From Micromonospora solifontis (GTDB lineage: Bacteria > Actinomycetota > Actinomycetes > Mycobacteriales > Micromonosporaceae): 64,000 bases of DNA. A program made the position numbers and the translations under genes. Each line of letters begins with the position of its first letter. Within the stretch, counting starts at the first letter, position 1. Location of the stretch: positions 1 to 64,000 of the forward strand of contig NZ_RJLN01000017.1 of the NCBI RefSeq assembly GCF_003725545.1. Direction: 5' to 3'. Shown here one piece after another: positions 32,643 through 40,471 of the stretch. The notes beneath the pieces were generated by a model. That model was not told the DNA's origin. It searched no databases and saw only the letters and a list, made by a program, of their open reading frames with translations.

Positions 32643-34290
32643 CTCCGGCACGACCGCCCGCAACCTCACCATCACGCTCTTCCTGATCTTCGTGGCGATC
32701 ACGCTGGCGATCACCGTCTGGGCCAGCCGGCAGACCAAGACCGCCACCGACTTCTACGCTGGCGGTCGCTCGTTCTCCGGATTCCAGAACGGCATGGCGA
32801 TCGGCGGCGACTACATGTCGGCCGCGTCCTTCCTGGGCATCGCCGGCATCATCGCCCTGTACGGCTACGACGGCTTCCTCTACTCGATCGGCTTCCTGGT
32901 CGCCTGGCTGGTGGCGCTGCTGCTCGTCGCCGAGCTGCTGCGCAACTCCGGCCGGTACACGATGGCCGACGTGCTGGCGTTCCGGATGCGCCAGCGCCCG
33001 GTCCGGACGGCGGCGGCGGTCTCCACCATCACCGTCTCGATCTTCTACCTGCTGGCCCAGATGGTCGGCGCGGGCGCGCTGGTGGCCCTGCTGCTCGGCA
33101 TCAAGCCGGGCACCACCTTCCTCGGCATGGACGCCGACACCGCGAAGGTCGCCACCATCATCATGGTGGGCGCGCTGATGATCATCTACGTCACCGTGGG
33201 CGGCATGAAGGGCACCACGTACGTCCAGATCGTCAAGGCGTTCCTGCTGATGACCGGTGCGATCGTGATGACCCTGCTGGTCCTGGCGAAGTACAAGTTC
33301 AACCTGTCCTCGCTGCTCGGCGACGCCGCTTCCGCCTCGGGCAAGGGAGCCAACTTCCTCGAACCCGGGCTGCGGTACGGCGTGGAGACACCCGGCGACG
33401 CGTTGAAGACCTTCTACAGCAAGATGGACCTGCTGTCGCTGGGTATCGCACTGGTGCTCGGCACCGCCGGCCTGCCGCACATCCTGATCCGCTTCTACAC
33501 GGTGCCGACCGCCAAGGCGGCCCGGAAGAGCGTGCTCTGGGCGATCGGCATCATCGGCACCTTCTACCTGCTCACGCTGGCGCTCGGCTTCGGCGCGGCG
33601 GCGCTGGTCGGTGGCAAGGCGATCACCGCGCAGGACAAGGCCGGCAACACCGCCGCGCCGCAGCTGGCCGAGGCGCTGGGGAAGGACTTCTTCGGCGGCG
33701 ACCTGGGCGGCGCGACCCTGCTGGCGATCATCGCGGCGGTCGCCTTCGCCACCATCCTGGCGGTGGTGGCCGGCCTGACCCTGGCCTCCTCGTCCAGCCT
33801 GGCGCACGACTTCTACGCCAACGTGATCAAGGACGGGCAGGCTTCCGAGCGGCAGGAGGTGACGGTGGCCCGGATCTCCGCCCTGGTCATCGGCGCCATC
33901 TCGATCGTGCTGTCGATCTTCGCGCAGAGCCTGAACGTGGCGTTCCTGGTGGCGCTGGCCTTCGCGGTCGCCGCCTCGGGCAACCTGCCGGCGATCCTCT
34001 ACAGCCTGTTCTGGAAGCGGTTCAACACCTCCGGCGCGGTCTGGGCGATCTACGGCGGCCTGCTCGCGGCCGTGATTCTGGTCTTCTTCTCCCCGGTGGT
34101 CTCCGGGGCGCCGACGGCCATGTTCCCGGAGCACGACTGGCACTGGTTCCCGCTGTCCAACCCGGGCATCATCTCCATTCCGATCGGCTTCCTCTGCGGC
34201 TGGATCGGCACCCTGCTCTCCAAGGAGCACGACGAGGAGAAGTACGCGGAGCTGGAGGTTCGCTCCCTCACCGGCGCGGGCGCGCACTGA
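32620..34290 (+). CDS. cation acetate symporter, ActP-like
   Basis: SSS-family permease of 556 residues, about 13 transmembrane helices, with KTATDFYAGGRSFSGFQNGM, GGDYMSAASFLGIAGIIALY, GTAGLPHILIRFYTVPTAKA and a GNLPAILYSLFWKRFN ending block. These match actinobacterial acetate/pyruvate symporters more closely than the 24-kb homologue. GGGGAGG precedes the ATG at 32620. It is coupled to DUF485; a strong hairpin follows. Confidence 0.94.
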   Translation: MNTVLAADSGTTARNLTITLFLIFVAITLAITVWASRQTKTATDFYAGGRSFSGFQNGMAIGGDYMSAASFLGIAGIIALYGYDGFLYSIGFLVAWLVALLLVAELLRNSGRYTMADVLAFRMRQRPVRTAAAVSTITVSIFYLLAQMVGAGALVALLLGIKPGTTFLGMDADTAKVATIIMVGALMIIYVTVGGMKGTTYVQIVKAFLLMTGAIVMTLLVLAKYKFNLSSLLGDAASASGKGANFLEPGLRYGVETPGDALKTFYSKMDLLSLGIALVLGTAGLPHILIRFYTVPTAKAARKSVLWAIGIIGTFYLLTLALGFGAAALVGGKAITAQDKAGNTAAPQLAEALGKDFFGGDLGGATLLAIIAAVAFATILAVVAGLTLASSSSLAHDFYANVIKDGQASERQEVTVARISALVIGAISIVLSIFAQSLNVAFLVALAFAVAASGNLPAILYSLFWKRFNTSGAVWAIYGGLLAAVILVFFSPVVSGAPTAMFPEHDWHWFPLSNPGIISIPIGFLCGWIGTLLSKEHDEEKYAELEVRSLTGAGAH

Positions 34291-34305
34291 CACCACCCGG
34301 TCAGC

Positions 34306-34347
34306 AGGGGCCCCCTCCACAACGCGAGGCGTTGAGAGGGGGCCCCT
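34306..34347 (+). terminator. nested hairpin terminator, GGGGCCC family
   Basis: AGGGGCCCCCTC (34306-34317) and GAGGGGGCCCCT (34336-34347) pair perfectly, with a second AACGC/GCGTT hairpin inside; CCTTTC follows. It ends the symporter operon just before the SDR promoter. Confidence 0.85.
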
Positions 34348-34370
34348 CCTTTCGCTATAGGCTGGCCGGC

Positions 34371-35351
34371 ATGAAGGTCGCTCCCCGCTTCGGCACCGGA
34401 CACCGGATCCTCGTCACCGGCGGCGCCGGCTTCGTGCCGTCCCACCTGGTCGACCGGCTCGTCGAGCGCGGTTGCACGGTCGTGGTGCTGGACAACTTCG
34501 TCACCGGTTCGAAGGACAACGTGGCTCACCTGCTGGACACGCCGACCTTCACGCTGGTCGAGGCGGACATCTCCGACGGGCTGCCCGCCGGCCACCCGGC
34601 CCTGGCCGAGCGGTTCGACGCGATCCTGCACATGGCCTCGCCGGCCAGCCCCACCGACTTCGAGAAGCTGCCGGTGGAGATCCTCCGGGTCGGCTCGGTG
34701 GCCACCCTGGCGCTGCTGGAGCGGGCCACCGCCGACGGCGCGCGCTTCCTGATGGCCTCCACCTCCGAGGCGTACGGGGACCCGAAGGAGCACCCGCAGC
34801 GGGAGACGTACTGGGGCAACGTCAACCCGATCGGCATCCGCAGCGTGTACGACGAGGCCAAGCGCTTCTCGGAGGCCGCCACCATGGCGTACCACCGGAA
34901 CCGGGGCACCGACACGGCGATCGTCCGGATCTTCAACACGTACGGGCCGCGGATGCGGCCGGACGACGGCCGGGCCATTCCGACCTTCATCTCCCAGGCG
35001 CTGCGCGGCGAGCCGATCACGGTGCACGGCACCGGCAACCAGACCCGTTCGATCTGCTACGTCGACGACCTGGTCCGGGGCATCCTGCTGCTGCTCGACT
35101 CGACCGAGACCGGCCCGATCAACTGCGGCACCGAGCACGAGATGTCGATGCGGCAACTGGCCGAGACGATCGTGTCACTCACCGGAAGCGCCTCCGAGGT
35201 GAGCTACATCACCCGCGCCGCCGACGACCCGGAGAAGCGTCGCCCCGATCTCACCCTCGCCCGTGAGCTGCTGGGATACGAGCCCACCGTCGCGCCCGAA
35301 GACGGCCTTCGACGCACGATCGAGTACTTCCGCGGCCGGCTAGGGTACTGA
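34371..35351 (+). CDS. NAD-dependent epimerase/dehydratase, UDP-glucuronate decarboxylase-like
   Basis: Extended SDR of 326 residues. MASPASPTDFEKLPVEILRV, STSEAYGDPKEHPQRETYWG, YDEAKRFSEAATMAYHRNRG (Tyr-x3-Lys) and IVRIFNTYGPRM resemble UDP-xylose synthases. The Rossmann motif reads TGGAGFVPSHL, with Pro replacing the usual third Gly. It probably makes a nucleotide sugar for envelope glycans. TAGGCT (34358-34363) lies seven bases before the ATG at 34371, which decides the start. Three LCP genes follow on the same strand. Confidence 0.88.
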   Translation: MKVAPRFGTGHRILVTGGAGFVPSHLVDRLVERGCTVVVLDNFVTGSKDNVAHLLDTPTFTLVEADISDGLPAGHPALAERFDAILHMASPASPTDFEKLPVEILRVGSVATLALLERATADGARFLMASTSEAYGDPKEHPQRETYWGNVNPIGIRSVYDEAKRFSEAATMAYHRNRGTDTAIVRIFNTYGPRMRPDDGRAIPTFISQALRGEPITVHGTGNQTRSICYVDDLVRGILLLLDSTETGPINCGTEHEMSMRQLAETIVSLTGSASEVSYITRAADDPEKRRPDLTLARELLGYEPTVAPEDGLRRTIEYFRGRLGY

Positions 35352-35425
35352 CGCCGGCTGGGAGGAGGCTGACACCCGGCTCGCCCTCACGGCGATGGTG
35401 GTGTGACCGACCTACCCTCGGTTAC

Positions 35426-36673
35426 ATGTCCGCGACCATGTCTGCCGGCGCCCCGCTCCCCTACCTGAGCCGGAGCGCGGGCCGCGCCTCGGTCCCCGGC
35501 CCCGACCGGGGCCCCGCCGGGCGGGCCCGGGTGACCGACGCCCGCTGGTACCCGGAGTACGAGGAGGAGCCGCGCCGCGGTGGCCCGGGCGGACCGGGTG
35601 GCCCGGGTGGACCGTCCGGCCCGGGCGGGCCCGGCGGCTCCGGCGGCCCGGGACGGCGTGGTCCCCGCCCGCGCTGGGGGCGGATCGGCCTGGTGGCCGG
35701 CGTCGCGGTGCTGGTGCTCGCGCTGCTCGGCGGCGCGGGCGCGTGGCTCTACGCCCGCAGCCTCGACAACGACCTGGCGCGGACCGACCCCTTCTCGGAG
35801 ATCACCGGCGGCCGACCGGCCAAGAAGGTCGACGGCGCGCTGAACATCCTCATGGTGGGCAGCGACTCCCGGGACCCGGACGCCCCGGTCGAGACCTCCG
35901 GCAAGTGGCGGTCGGACACGATCATCCTGATGCACGTCCCGGCCGACCACAAGGCGGCCTACCTGGTCTCCATCCCGCGTGACCTGTACGTACCGATCCC
36001 GGCAGACGCCGGCGCGTCCTGCGACTCCGGGCAGCGCAACAAGATCAACGCGGCGTTCGCGTTCGGCGGCCTGCCGCTCGCGGTGAAGACCGTGGAGTGC
36101 GTCACCGACGTCCGGATCGACCACGTGATGGCGATCGACTTCGCCGGCTTCAAGGAGGTCACCGACGCCCTCGGCGGGGTCGACCTGAAGGTGGACCGGA
36201 CGATCACCTCGATCCACAAGCCCTACCGGACGTTCAGCAAGGGCGTGAACCACATGAACGGCGCCGAGGCGCTGGACTGGGTCCGGCAGCGCAAGCAGTT
36301 CCCGGACGGCGACTTCGCCCGGATGCGCCACCAGCAGGAGTTCCTCAAGGCGCTGATGGACAAGGCGGCGAGCACCGGCACGCTGAGCAACCCGAAGAAG
36401 CTGAACGACTTCCTCAAGGCGGTCACCGCGGCGGTCACCGTGGACAAGGACTTCTCGGTGACCGACATGGCGCTGGAGTTCCGGAGCCTGCGCGGCGAGA
36501 ACCTGACCTTCCTGACCAGCCCCAACCTCGGCGGCCAGGACGTGGACGGCCAGTCGGTGGTGGTCTCCGACCGGGAGAAGGCGCTGGCGATGTACCAGGC
36601 CATCGCGGCGGACACGATGGGTGACTGGGTGAAGGCCAACCAGCCGGCGGACGGTACCGGCGACGGCGGCTGA
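35426..36673 (+). CDS. LytR-CpsA-Psr (LCP) family glycopolymer transferase, first of three
   Basis: LCP protein of 415 residues. A Gly/Pro-rich cytoplasmic N-terminus (GGPGGPGGPGGPSGPG) is followed by one transmembrane segment (about 91-111) and the LCP domain: ILMVGSDSRDPDAP, WRSDTIILMHVPADHKAAYL, VSIPRDLYVPIP (catalytic Arg), ALDWVRQRKQFPDGDFARM. LCP enzymes move undecaprenyl-linked glycopolymers onto peptidoglycan outside the membrane. TACCCT (35413-35418) sits seven bases before the ATG. A U-tract terminator follows. Confidence 0.95.
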   Translation: MSATMSAGAPLPYLSRSAGRASVPGPDRGPAGRARVTDARWYPEYEEEPRRGGPGGPGGPGGPSGPGGPGGSGGPGRRGPRPRWGRIGLVAGVAVLVLALLGGAGAWLYARSLDNDLARTDPFSEITGGRPAKKVDGALNILMVGSDSRDPDAPVETSGKWRSDTIILMHVPADHKAAYLVSIPRDLYVPIPADAGASCDSGQRNKINAAFAFGGLPLAVKTVECVTDVRIDHVMAIDFAGFKEVTDALGGVDLKVDRTITSIHKPYRTFSKGVNHMNGAEALDWVRQRKQFPDGDFARMRHQQEFLKALMDKAASTGTLSNPKKLNDFLKAVTAAVTVDKDFSVTDMALEFRSLRGENLTFLTSPNLGGQDVDGQSVVVSDREKALAMYQAIAADTMGDWVKANQPADGTGDGG

Positions 36674-36692
36674 ACGTATTGACGAAAGGCAG

Positions 36693-36751
36693 AACCGGTC
36701 GGCGGTCAAGGTTCGTCCCACGGCGAGCCAACCGCCGACCGGTTGCTTTTT
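36693..36751 (+). terminator. intrinsic terminator after LCP 1
   Basis: AACCGGTCGGCGGT (36693-36706) pairs perfectly with ACCGCCGACCGGTT (36731-36744); GC and five T residues follow. It is the clearest U-tract terminator in the window. Confidence 0.85.
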
Positions 36752-36878
36752 CTCAGCCGTTCGGGCAAACACCCTGGAAAAGCGCCGGGTTAACCGGGAA
36801 TGACCAGTGGATGAGGTCGCCAAGACGGGAACGGATACGTACAGTGGTCCCGCCCCCGATCATCGAGCTGGAGCACGC

Positions 36879-38093
36879 ATGCCGGTTCAGACCAGCCATC
36901 GCCCCCAGTCGCTGGATCCCGGCGCACCCGGGCGGGTGCCCCCGATCATTCCGACCCAGCCCGGCCCGGGCGGCGGTCGCGGCCCCGGCGGCGGCAAGAA
37001 GCGGACCAAGCGGAAGGATCCGCTCTGGGCCCGGCTCACCCTGATCTTCGGCGCGGTGCTGATGATGACCAGCGGCATCGCGATCGTCGGCAGCAAGGCG
37101 GTGATCGGTCAGGCCACCAGCGGGATCGCCCAGCGCAACCTGCTCGGTGACGCCGGCAAGTCCGACGCCGAGGGCGGCAACAACCTGGACGGCCCGATCG
37201 ACATGCTGCTGCTCGGTGTCGACGCCCGGGAGCGCTGGGCGGCGGACAACGTCCGCTCCGACACGATCATCATCCTGCACATCCCGGCCAGCCACGACCA
37301 GGCGTACCTGATCTCGATCCCGCGGGACACCGAGGCGCAGATCCCGGCGGACTCCAAGTCCGGCTACCGGGGCGGCGTCGACAAGATCAACGCGGCCTTC
37401 TACTTCGGTGCGCAGAACGGCGGCGGCTGGGAGGGCGGTGCCCGGCTGATGGCCAAGACCATCAAGAACATGACCGGGATCAGCTTCGACGGCGCCGCGA
37501 TCATCAACTTCGGTGGCTTCAAGAACGTCATCGACGCACTCGGCACCGTCCGGATCTGTGTCAGCCACGAGGTCAAGTCGCACCACATGTCGATGGTCGA
37601 CGGCAAGCCGATGTGGAACGCGGACGCCCGCAAGACCGGCAAGCACATGACCCCGGTCGTGCACAAGAAGGGCTGCCAGGAGATGCCGGGCTGGGCGGCG
37701 CTCGACTACGCCCGCCAGCGCTACGGCCTGCCGAACGGCGACTACGACCGCCAGCAGAACCAGCAGCAACTGATCAAGGCGATGGCGAAGAAGGCCACCG
37801 ACAAGGGCGTGCTGGCCAACCCGCTCAAGCTGAAGCAGCTGATCGACGCGGCCGGCAAGGCCCTCGTCCTGGACATCGGCACGGTGCCGATCGCCGACTT
37901 CATCTTCACGCTCAAGGGCGTGACCGGGAACGACCTGGTCACCCTGCGGACCAACGGCGGCAACTTCTCCACCGCGGCCAGCGGCCGGGAGACGCTCAAC
38001 GAGACGAGCCGGGAGATGTTCCAGGCGGTCAAGGACGACACCCTGGCCGACTTCGTGGTGGCGAACCCGTCCGTCCTCTCCAACCGGAAGTGA
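36879..38093 (+). CDS. LCP family glycopolymer transferase, second of three
   Basis: LCP protein of 404 residues. Basic cytoplasmic stretch (KKRTKRKDPLW), one transmembrane segment (about 52-73), then DMLLLGVDARERWAADNVRS, DTIIILHIPASHDQAYLISI then PRDTEAQIPADS (catalytic Arg), and ALDYARQRYGLPNGDYDRQQ. The ATG at 36879 has GGAG six bases upstream; an ATG at 36807 is in frame but lacks a ribosome site. TACAGT near 36839 may be its -10 box, giving it its own promoter. Confidence 0.93.
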   Translation: MPVQTSHRPQSLDPGAPGRVPPIIPTQPGPGGGRGPGGGKKRTKRKDPLWARLTLIFGAVLMMTSGIAIVGSKAVIGQATSGIAQRNLLGDAGKSDAEGGNNLDGPIDMLLLGVDARERWAADNVRSDTIIILHIPASHDQAYLISIPRDTEAQIPADSKSGYRGGVDKINAAFYFGAQNGGGWEGGARLMAKTIKNMTGISFDGAAIINFGGFKNVIDALGTVRICVSHEVKSHHMSMVDGKPMWNADARKTGKHMTPVVHKKGCQEMPGWAALDYARQRYGLPNGDYDRQQNQQQLIKAMAKKATDKGVLANPLKLKQLIDAAGKALVLDIGTVPIADFIFTLKGVTGNDLVTLRTNGGNFSTAASGRETLNETSREMFQAVKDDTLADFVVANPSVLSNRK

Positions 38094-38099
38094 GCCGGA

Positions 38100-38135
38100 C
38101 CCGGCGGTAGCTGCGGCGAAGCGGCCACCGCCGGG
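38100..38135 (+). terminator. hairpin after LCP 2
   Basis: CCCGGCGGT pairs with ACCGCCGGG, continued inward by AGCTGC against GCGGCC with one mismatch and one G-U pair; loop GGCGAA. Confidence 0.65.
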
Positions 38136-38343
38136 CTCCCCGGCCCGTAGCCTGACGTGAGCGGGCCTCACGTACGGCGACGGGGAGGGGTGACTCACGT
38201 CCAGGGCGGCACGGACCGGACGCGGGCGGGGACGAACCGCCCGCTGGGCCCGGTTCCTGATCGGCGCCGGACTCGCCCTGGTCCTGCTCGCCACGCTCGG
38301 CATCGCCGGGCTGCACTGGCTCACCAGCCGCTACGACCGGACG

Positions 38344-39219
38344 GTGACCAAGCAGCAACTGCTCGACGACACGGCCCGGGAGCGGCGTACCGACCTGTCG
38401 CACCCGCTCAACTACCTGCTCATCGGCTCGGACCACCGGCCCGGCGCGAACCCCGAGGACCAGCGCTCGGACACCATCCTGATCGTGCACGTGCCGGCCG
38501 GGATGCGGCAGGCGTACCTCATCTCCATCCCGCGGGATCTGCTCGTCGCGATCCCGGCGGCGCCCGGCTACGGCGGCGGCCAGGACAAGATCAACGCGGC
38601 GTACGAGCACGGTGGCGGCGGCGAGGCCGGTGCCCGGCTGCTCTCCGCCACGCTCACCCGGCTCACCGGGATCCGCTTCGACGGCGCCGCACTTGTCGAC
38701 TTCTCCGGGTTCAAGCAGGTCATCGACCTGCTCGGCGGGATCCGGATGTGTGTCGACACCCAGGTGCGGTCGATCCACACGAAGACCCTGTTCACCCCCG
38801 GCTGCCAGCAGATGGACGGCGCCCGGACCCTGGACTACGTCCGCCAGCGCTACGACCTGCCCGGCGGCGACTACGACCGGCAGCGGCACCAGCAGCAGAT
38901 GCTCCGCGCGGTGCTCGACAAGGCCGGCGAGATCCACCTGCGCAACGACCCGGTCAAGCTGGACCGGGTGCTGCGGGCCGTCGGCGGGGCGCTGACCGTG
39001 GACACCAACGGCGTACCCCTGGAGGACCTGCTCCTGGCGCTCCGGTCGCTGCCCCCGGACGCCCTCCGGGGGGTCCGGGTCCCCTCCTACCCGCAGACCA
39101 TCGACGAGGTCTCGTACGTGGTGCTGGACAACGGCGGTGGTGGCGTCTTCGACGCGGTCCGGAACGCCCGGATGCCGGCGTGGGCCGCCACGAATCCCCG
39201 CTGGGTCAACCGACTGTGA
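38344..39219 (+). CDS. LCP family glycopolymer transferase, third of three (start uncertain)
   Basis: LCP domain of at least 291 residues: YLLIGSDHRPGANPEDQRSD, TILIVHVPAGMRQAYLISIP then RDLLVAIP (catalytic Arg), TLDYVRQRYDLPGGDYDRQR. The first canonical start in frame, GTG 38344, would omit the membrane anchor. The same frame upstream encodes WARFLIGAGLALVLLATLGI, a clear transmembrane helix, preceded by TSRAARTGRGRGRTAR and open back to a stop at 38191-38193. GGGGAGGGG at 38182-38190 is well placed to start near 38194-38199, where the codons are CTC ACG. The true start is probably there. Confidence 0.85.
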   Translation: MTKQQLLDDTARERRTDLSHPLNYLLIGSDHRPGANPEDQRSDTILIVHVPAGMRQAYLISIPRDLLVAIPAAPGYGGGQDKINAAYEHGGGGEAGARLLSATLTRLTGIRFDGAALVDFSGFKQVIDLLGGIRMCVDTQVRSIHTKTLFTPGCQQMDGARTLDYVRQRYDLPGGDYDRQRHQQQMLRAVLDKAGEIHLRNDPVKLDRVLRAVGGALTVDTNGVPLEDLLLALRSLPPDALRGVRVPSYPQTIDEVSYVVLDNGGGGVFDAVRNARMPAWAATNPRWVNRL

Positions 39220-39247
39220 CCGGGACGGCCGTCTAGGCTTGGTAGCC

Positions 39248-39583
39248 GTGTTCGGACCCCAGGTTCCCAGCGTGCCCGCGTCGGCCGTGCCCGACGACGT
39301 CTACCTGCTCGACGTCCGGGAGGACGACGAGTGGACCGCCGGCCATGCGCCGGCCGCCCACCACCTGCCGATGACCGAGCTGCCGGCCCGGATCGCCGAG
39401 GTGCCCGACGACCGCGAGGTGGCCGTGATCTGCCGCTCCGGCGGGCGCTCCGCGCAGGTCGTCGCCTATCTCATGCGCAACGGCTGGGACCAGGTGCGCA
39501 ACGTCGAGGGCGGCATGGGCGACTGGGCCGCCGACGGCCGGCCCGTGGTCACCGACGACGGGCAGCCGGGCCGGGTCGCCTGA
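39248..39583 (+). CDS. rhodanese-like domain protein
   Basis: Single rhodanese domain, 111 residues: VYLLDVREDDEWTAGHAPAA, then the active-site loop ICRSGGRSAQVVAYL with the persulfide Cys (about 65), and NVEGGMGDWAADGRPVV. Probably sulfurtransferase or thiol-related signalling. TAGGCT (39234-39239) is eight bases before the GTG at 39248. The GDPD gene follows 14 bp downstream. Confidence 0.92.
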   Translation: MFGPQVPSVPASAVPDDVYLLDVREDDEWTAGHAPAAHHLPMTELPARIAEVPDDREVAVICRSGGRSAQVVAYLMRNGWDQVRNVEGGMGDWAADGRPVVTDDGQPGRVA

Positions 39584-39597
39584 GGCGGGTCGGCGGC

Positions 39598-40389
39598 ATG
39601 ACCACCCCCCTGGTCTTCGCGCACCGCGGCTCCTCGTACGACCTGCCGGAGCACACGCTCGCCGCGTACCTGCGCGCCCTCGACGAGGGCGCCGACGGGC
39701 TGGAGTGCGACGTGCGGCTCACCCGCGACGGGCACCTGGTCTGCGTGCACGACCGCCGGCTGGACCGGACCAGCAACGGTCACGGGCTGGTCAGCGCGCG
39801 TACCCTGGCCGAGCTGGAGGCGCTCGACTTCGGCTCCTGGCACCCGGGCGCGGTGGCCGCCGACGGGGACGAACCGCTCGACGAGTCGCACACCCGGCTG
39901 CTCACCCTGGAACGGCTGCTCGACGCCGTGCTCGCCGCCGGCCGGCCGGTCCGGCTGCTGATCGAGACCAAGCACCCCTGCCGGTACGGCCGGGACGTGG
40001 AACGCCGCCTGGTGACCCTGCTGCGCCGGTACGGGCTGGCCGAGCCACGGCCGGACGACCCGGTCCAGGTGACCGTGATGTCCTTCGCCCCGATCGCCGT
40101 ACGCCGGATCCGCGATCTCGCCCCCGACCTGCCCACGGTGCTGCTGCTGGAAGGGCTGCCGCGCTGGCTGCGGCTGGGCCGGCTGCCGTTCGGCACCCGG
40201 ATCGCCGGGCCGGGGATCGGCCTGGTCCGGGCCCGGCCGCAGCTGGTGCCCGCGCTGCGGGCCGCCGGCAACCAGGTCTACGTCTGGACGGTGAACGAGG
40301 CGGAGGACCTGGAACTGGTGCTGGCCGCCGGGGTGGACGGGGTGATCACCGACCGGCCCGCCCGGGCGCTGGCCCGGTTGGGCCGATGA
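39598..40389 (+). CDS. glycerophosphodiester phosphodiesterase family protein
   Basis: GDPD TIM-barrel enzyme of 263 residues: AHRGSSYDLPEHTLAAYLRA (His-Arg and Glu), GADGLECDVRLTRDGHLVCV then HDRRLDRTSNG (Glu-x-Asp metal ligands and second His), LLIETKHPCRYG, and a C-terminal VYVWTVNEAEDL, GVDGVITDRP. It hydrolyses glycerophosphodiesters to glycerol-3-phosphate. No signal peptide, so cytoplasmic. ATG at 39598 follows GAGGCGGG. Confidence 0.94.
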   Translation: MTTPLVFAHRGSSYDLPEHTLAAYLRALDEGADGLECDVRLTRDGHLVCVHDRRLDRTSNGHGLVSARTLAELEALDFGSWHPGAVAADGDEPLDESHTRLLTLERLLDAVLAAGRPVRLLIETKHPCRYGRDVERRLVTLLRRYGLAEPRPDDPVQVTVMSFAPIAVRRIRDLAPDLPTVLLLEGLPRWLRLGRLPFGTRIAGPGIGLVRARPQLVPALRAAGNQVYVWTVNEAEDLELVLAAGVDGVITDRPARALARLGR

Positions 40390-40471
40390 GTCCGGTCGAT
40401 CGGCCCGGCGGCCGGTCCCGCCCGCCCGGCCGGGGGTGTCCGGGCAGCGGTCGGCGCGGCACACTCGGGAC

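Noticed and set aside
32533..34320. Long minus-strand frame opposite the acetate symporter
   Set aside because: Arg/Gly/Asp-rich shadow of a membrane-protein gene; the plus-strand gene has clear family motifs.
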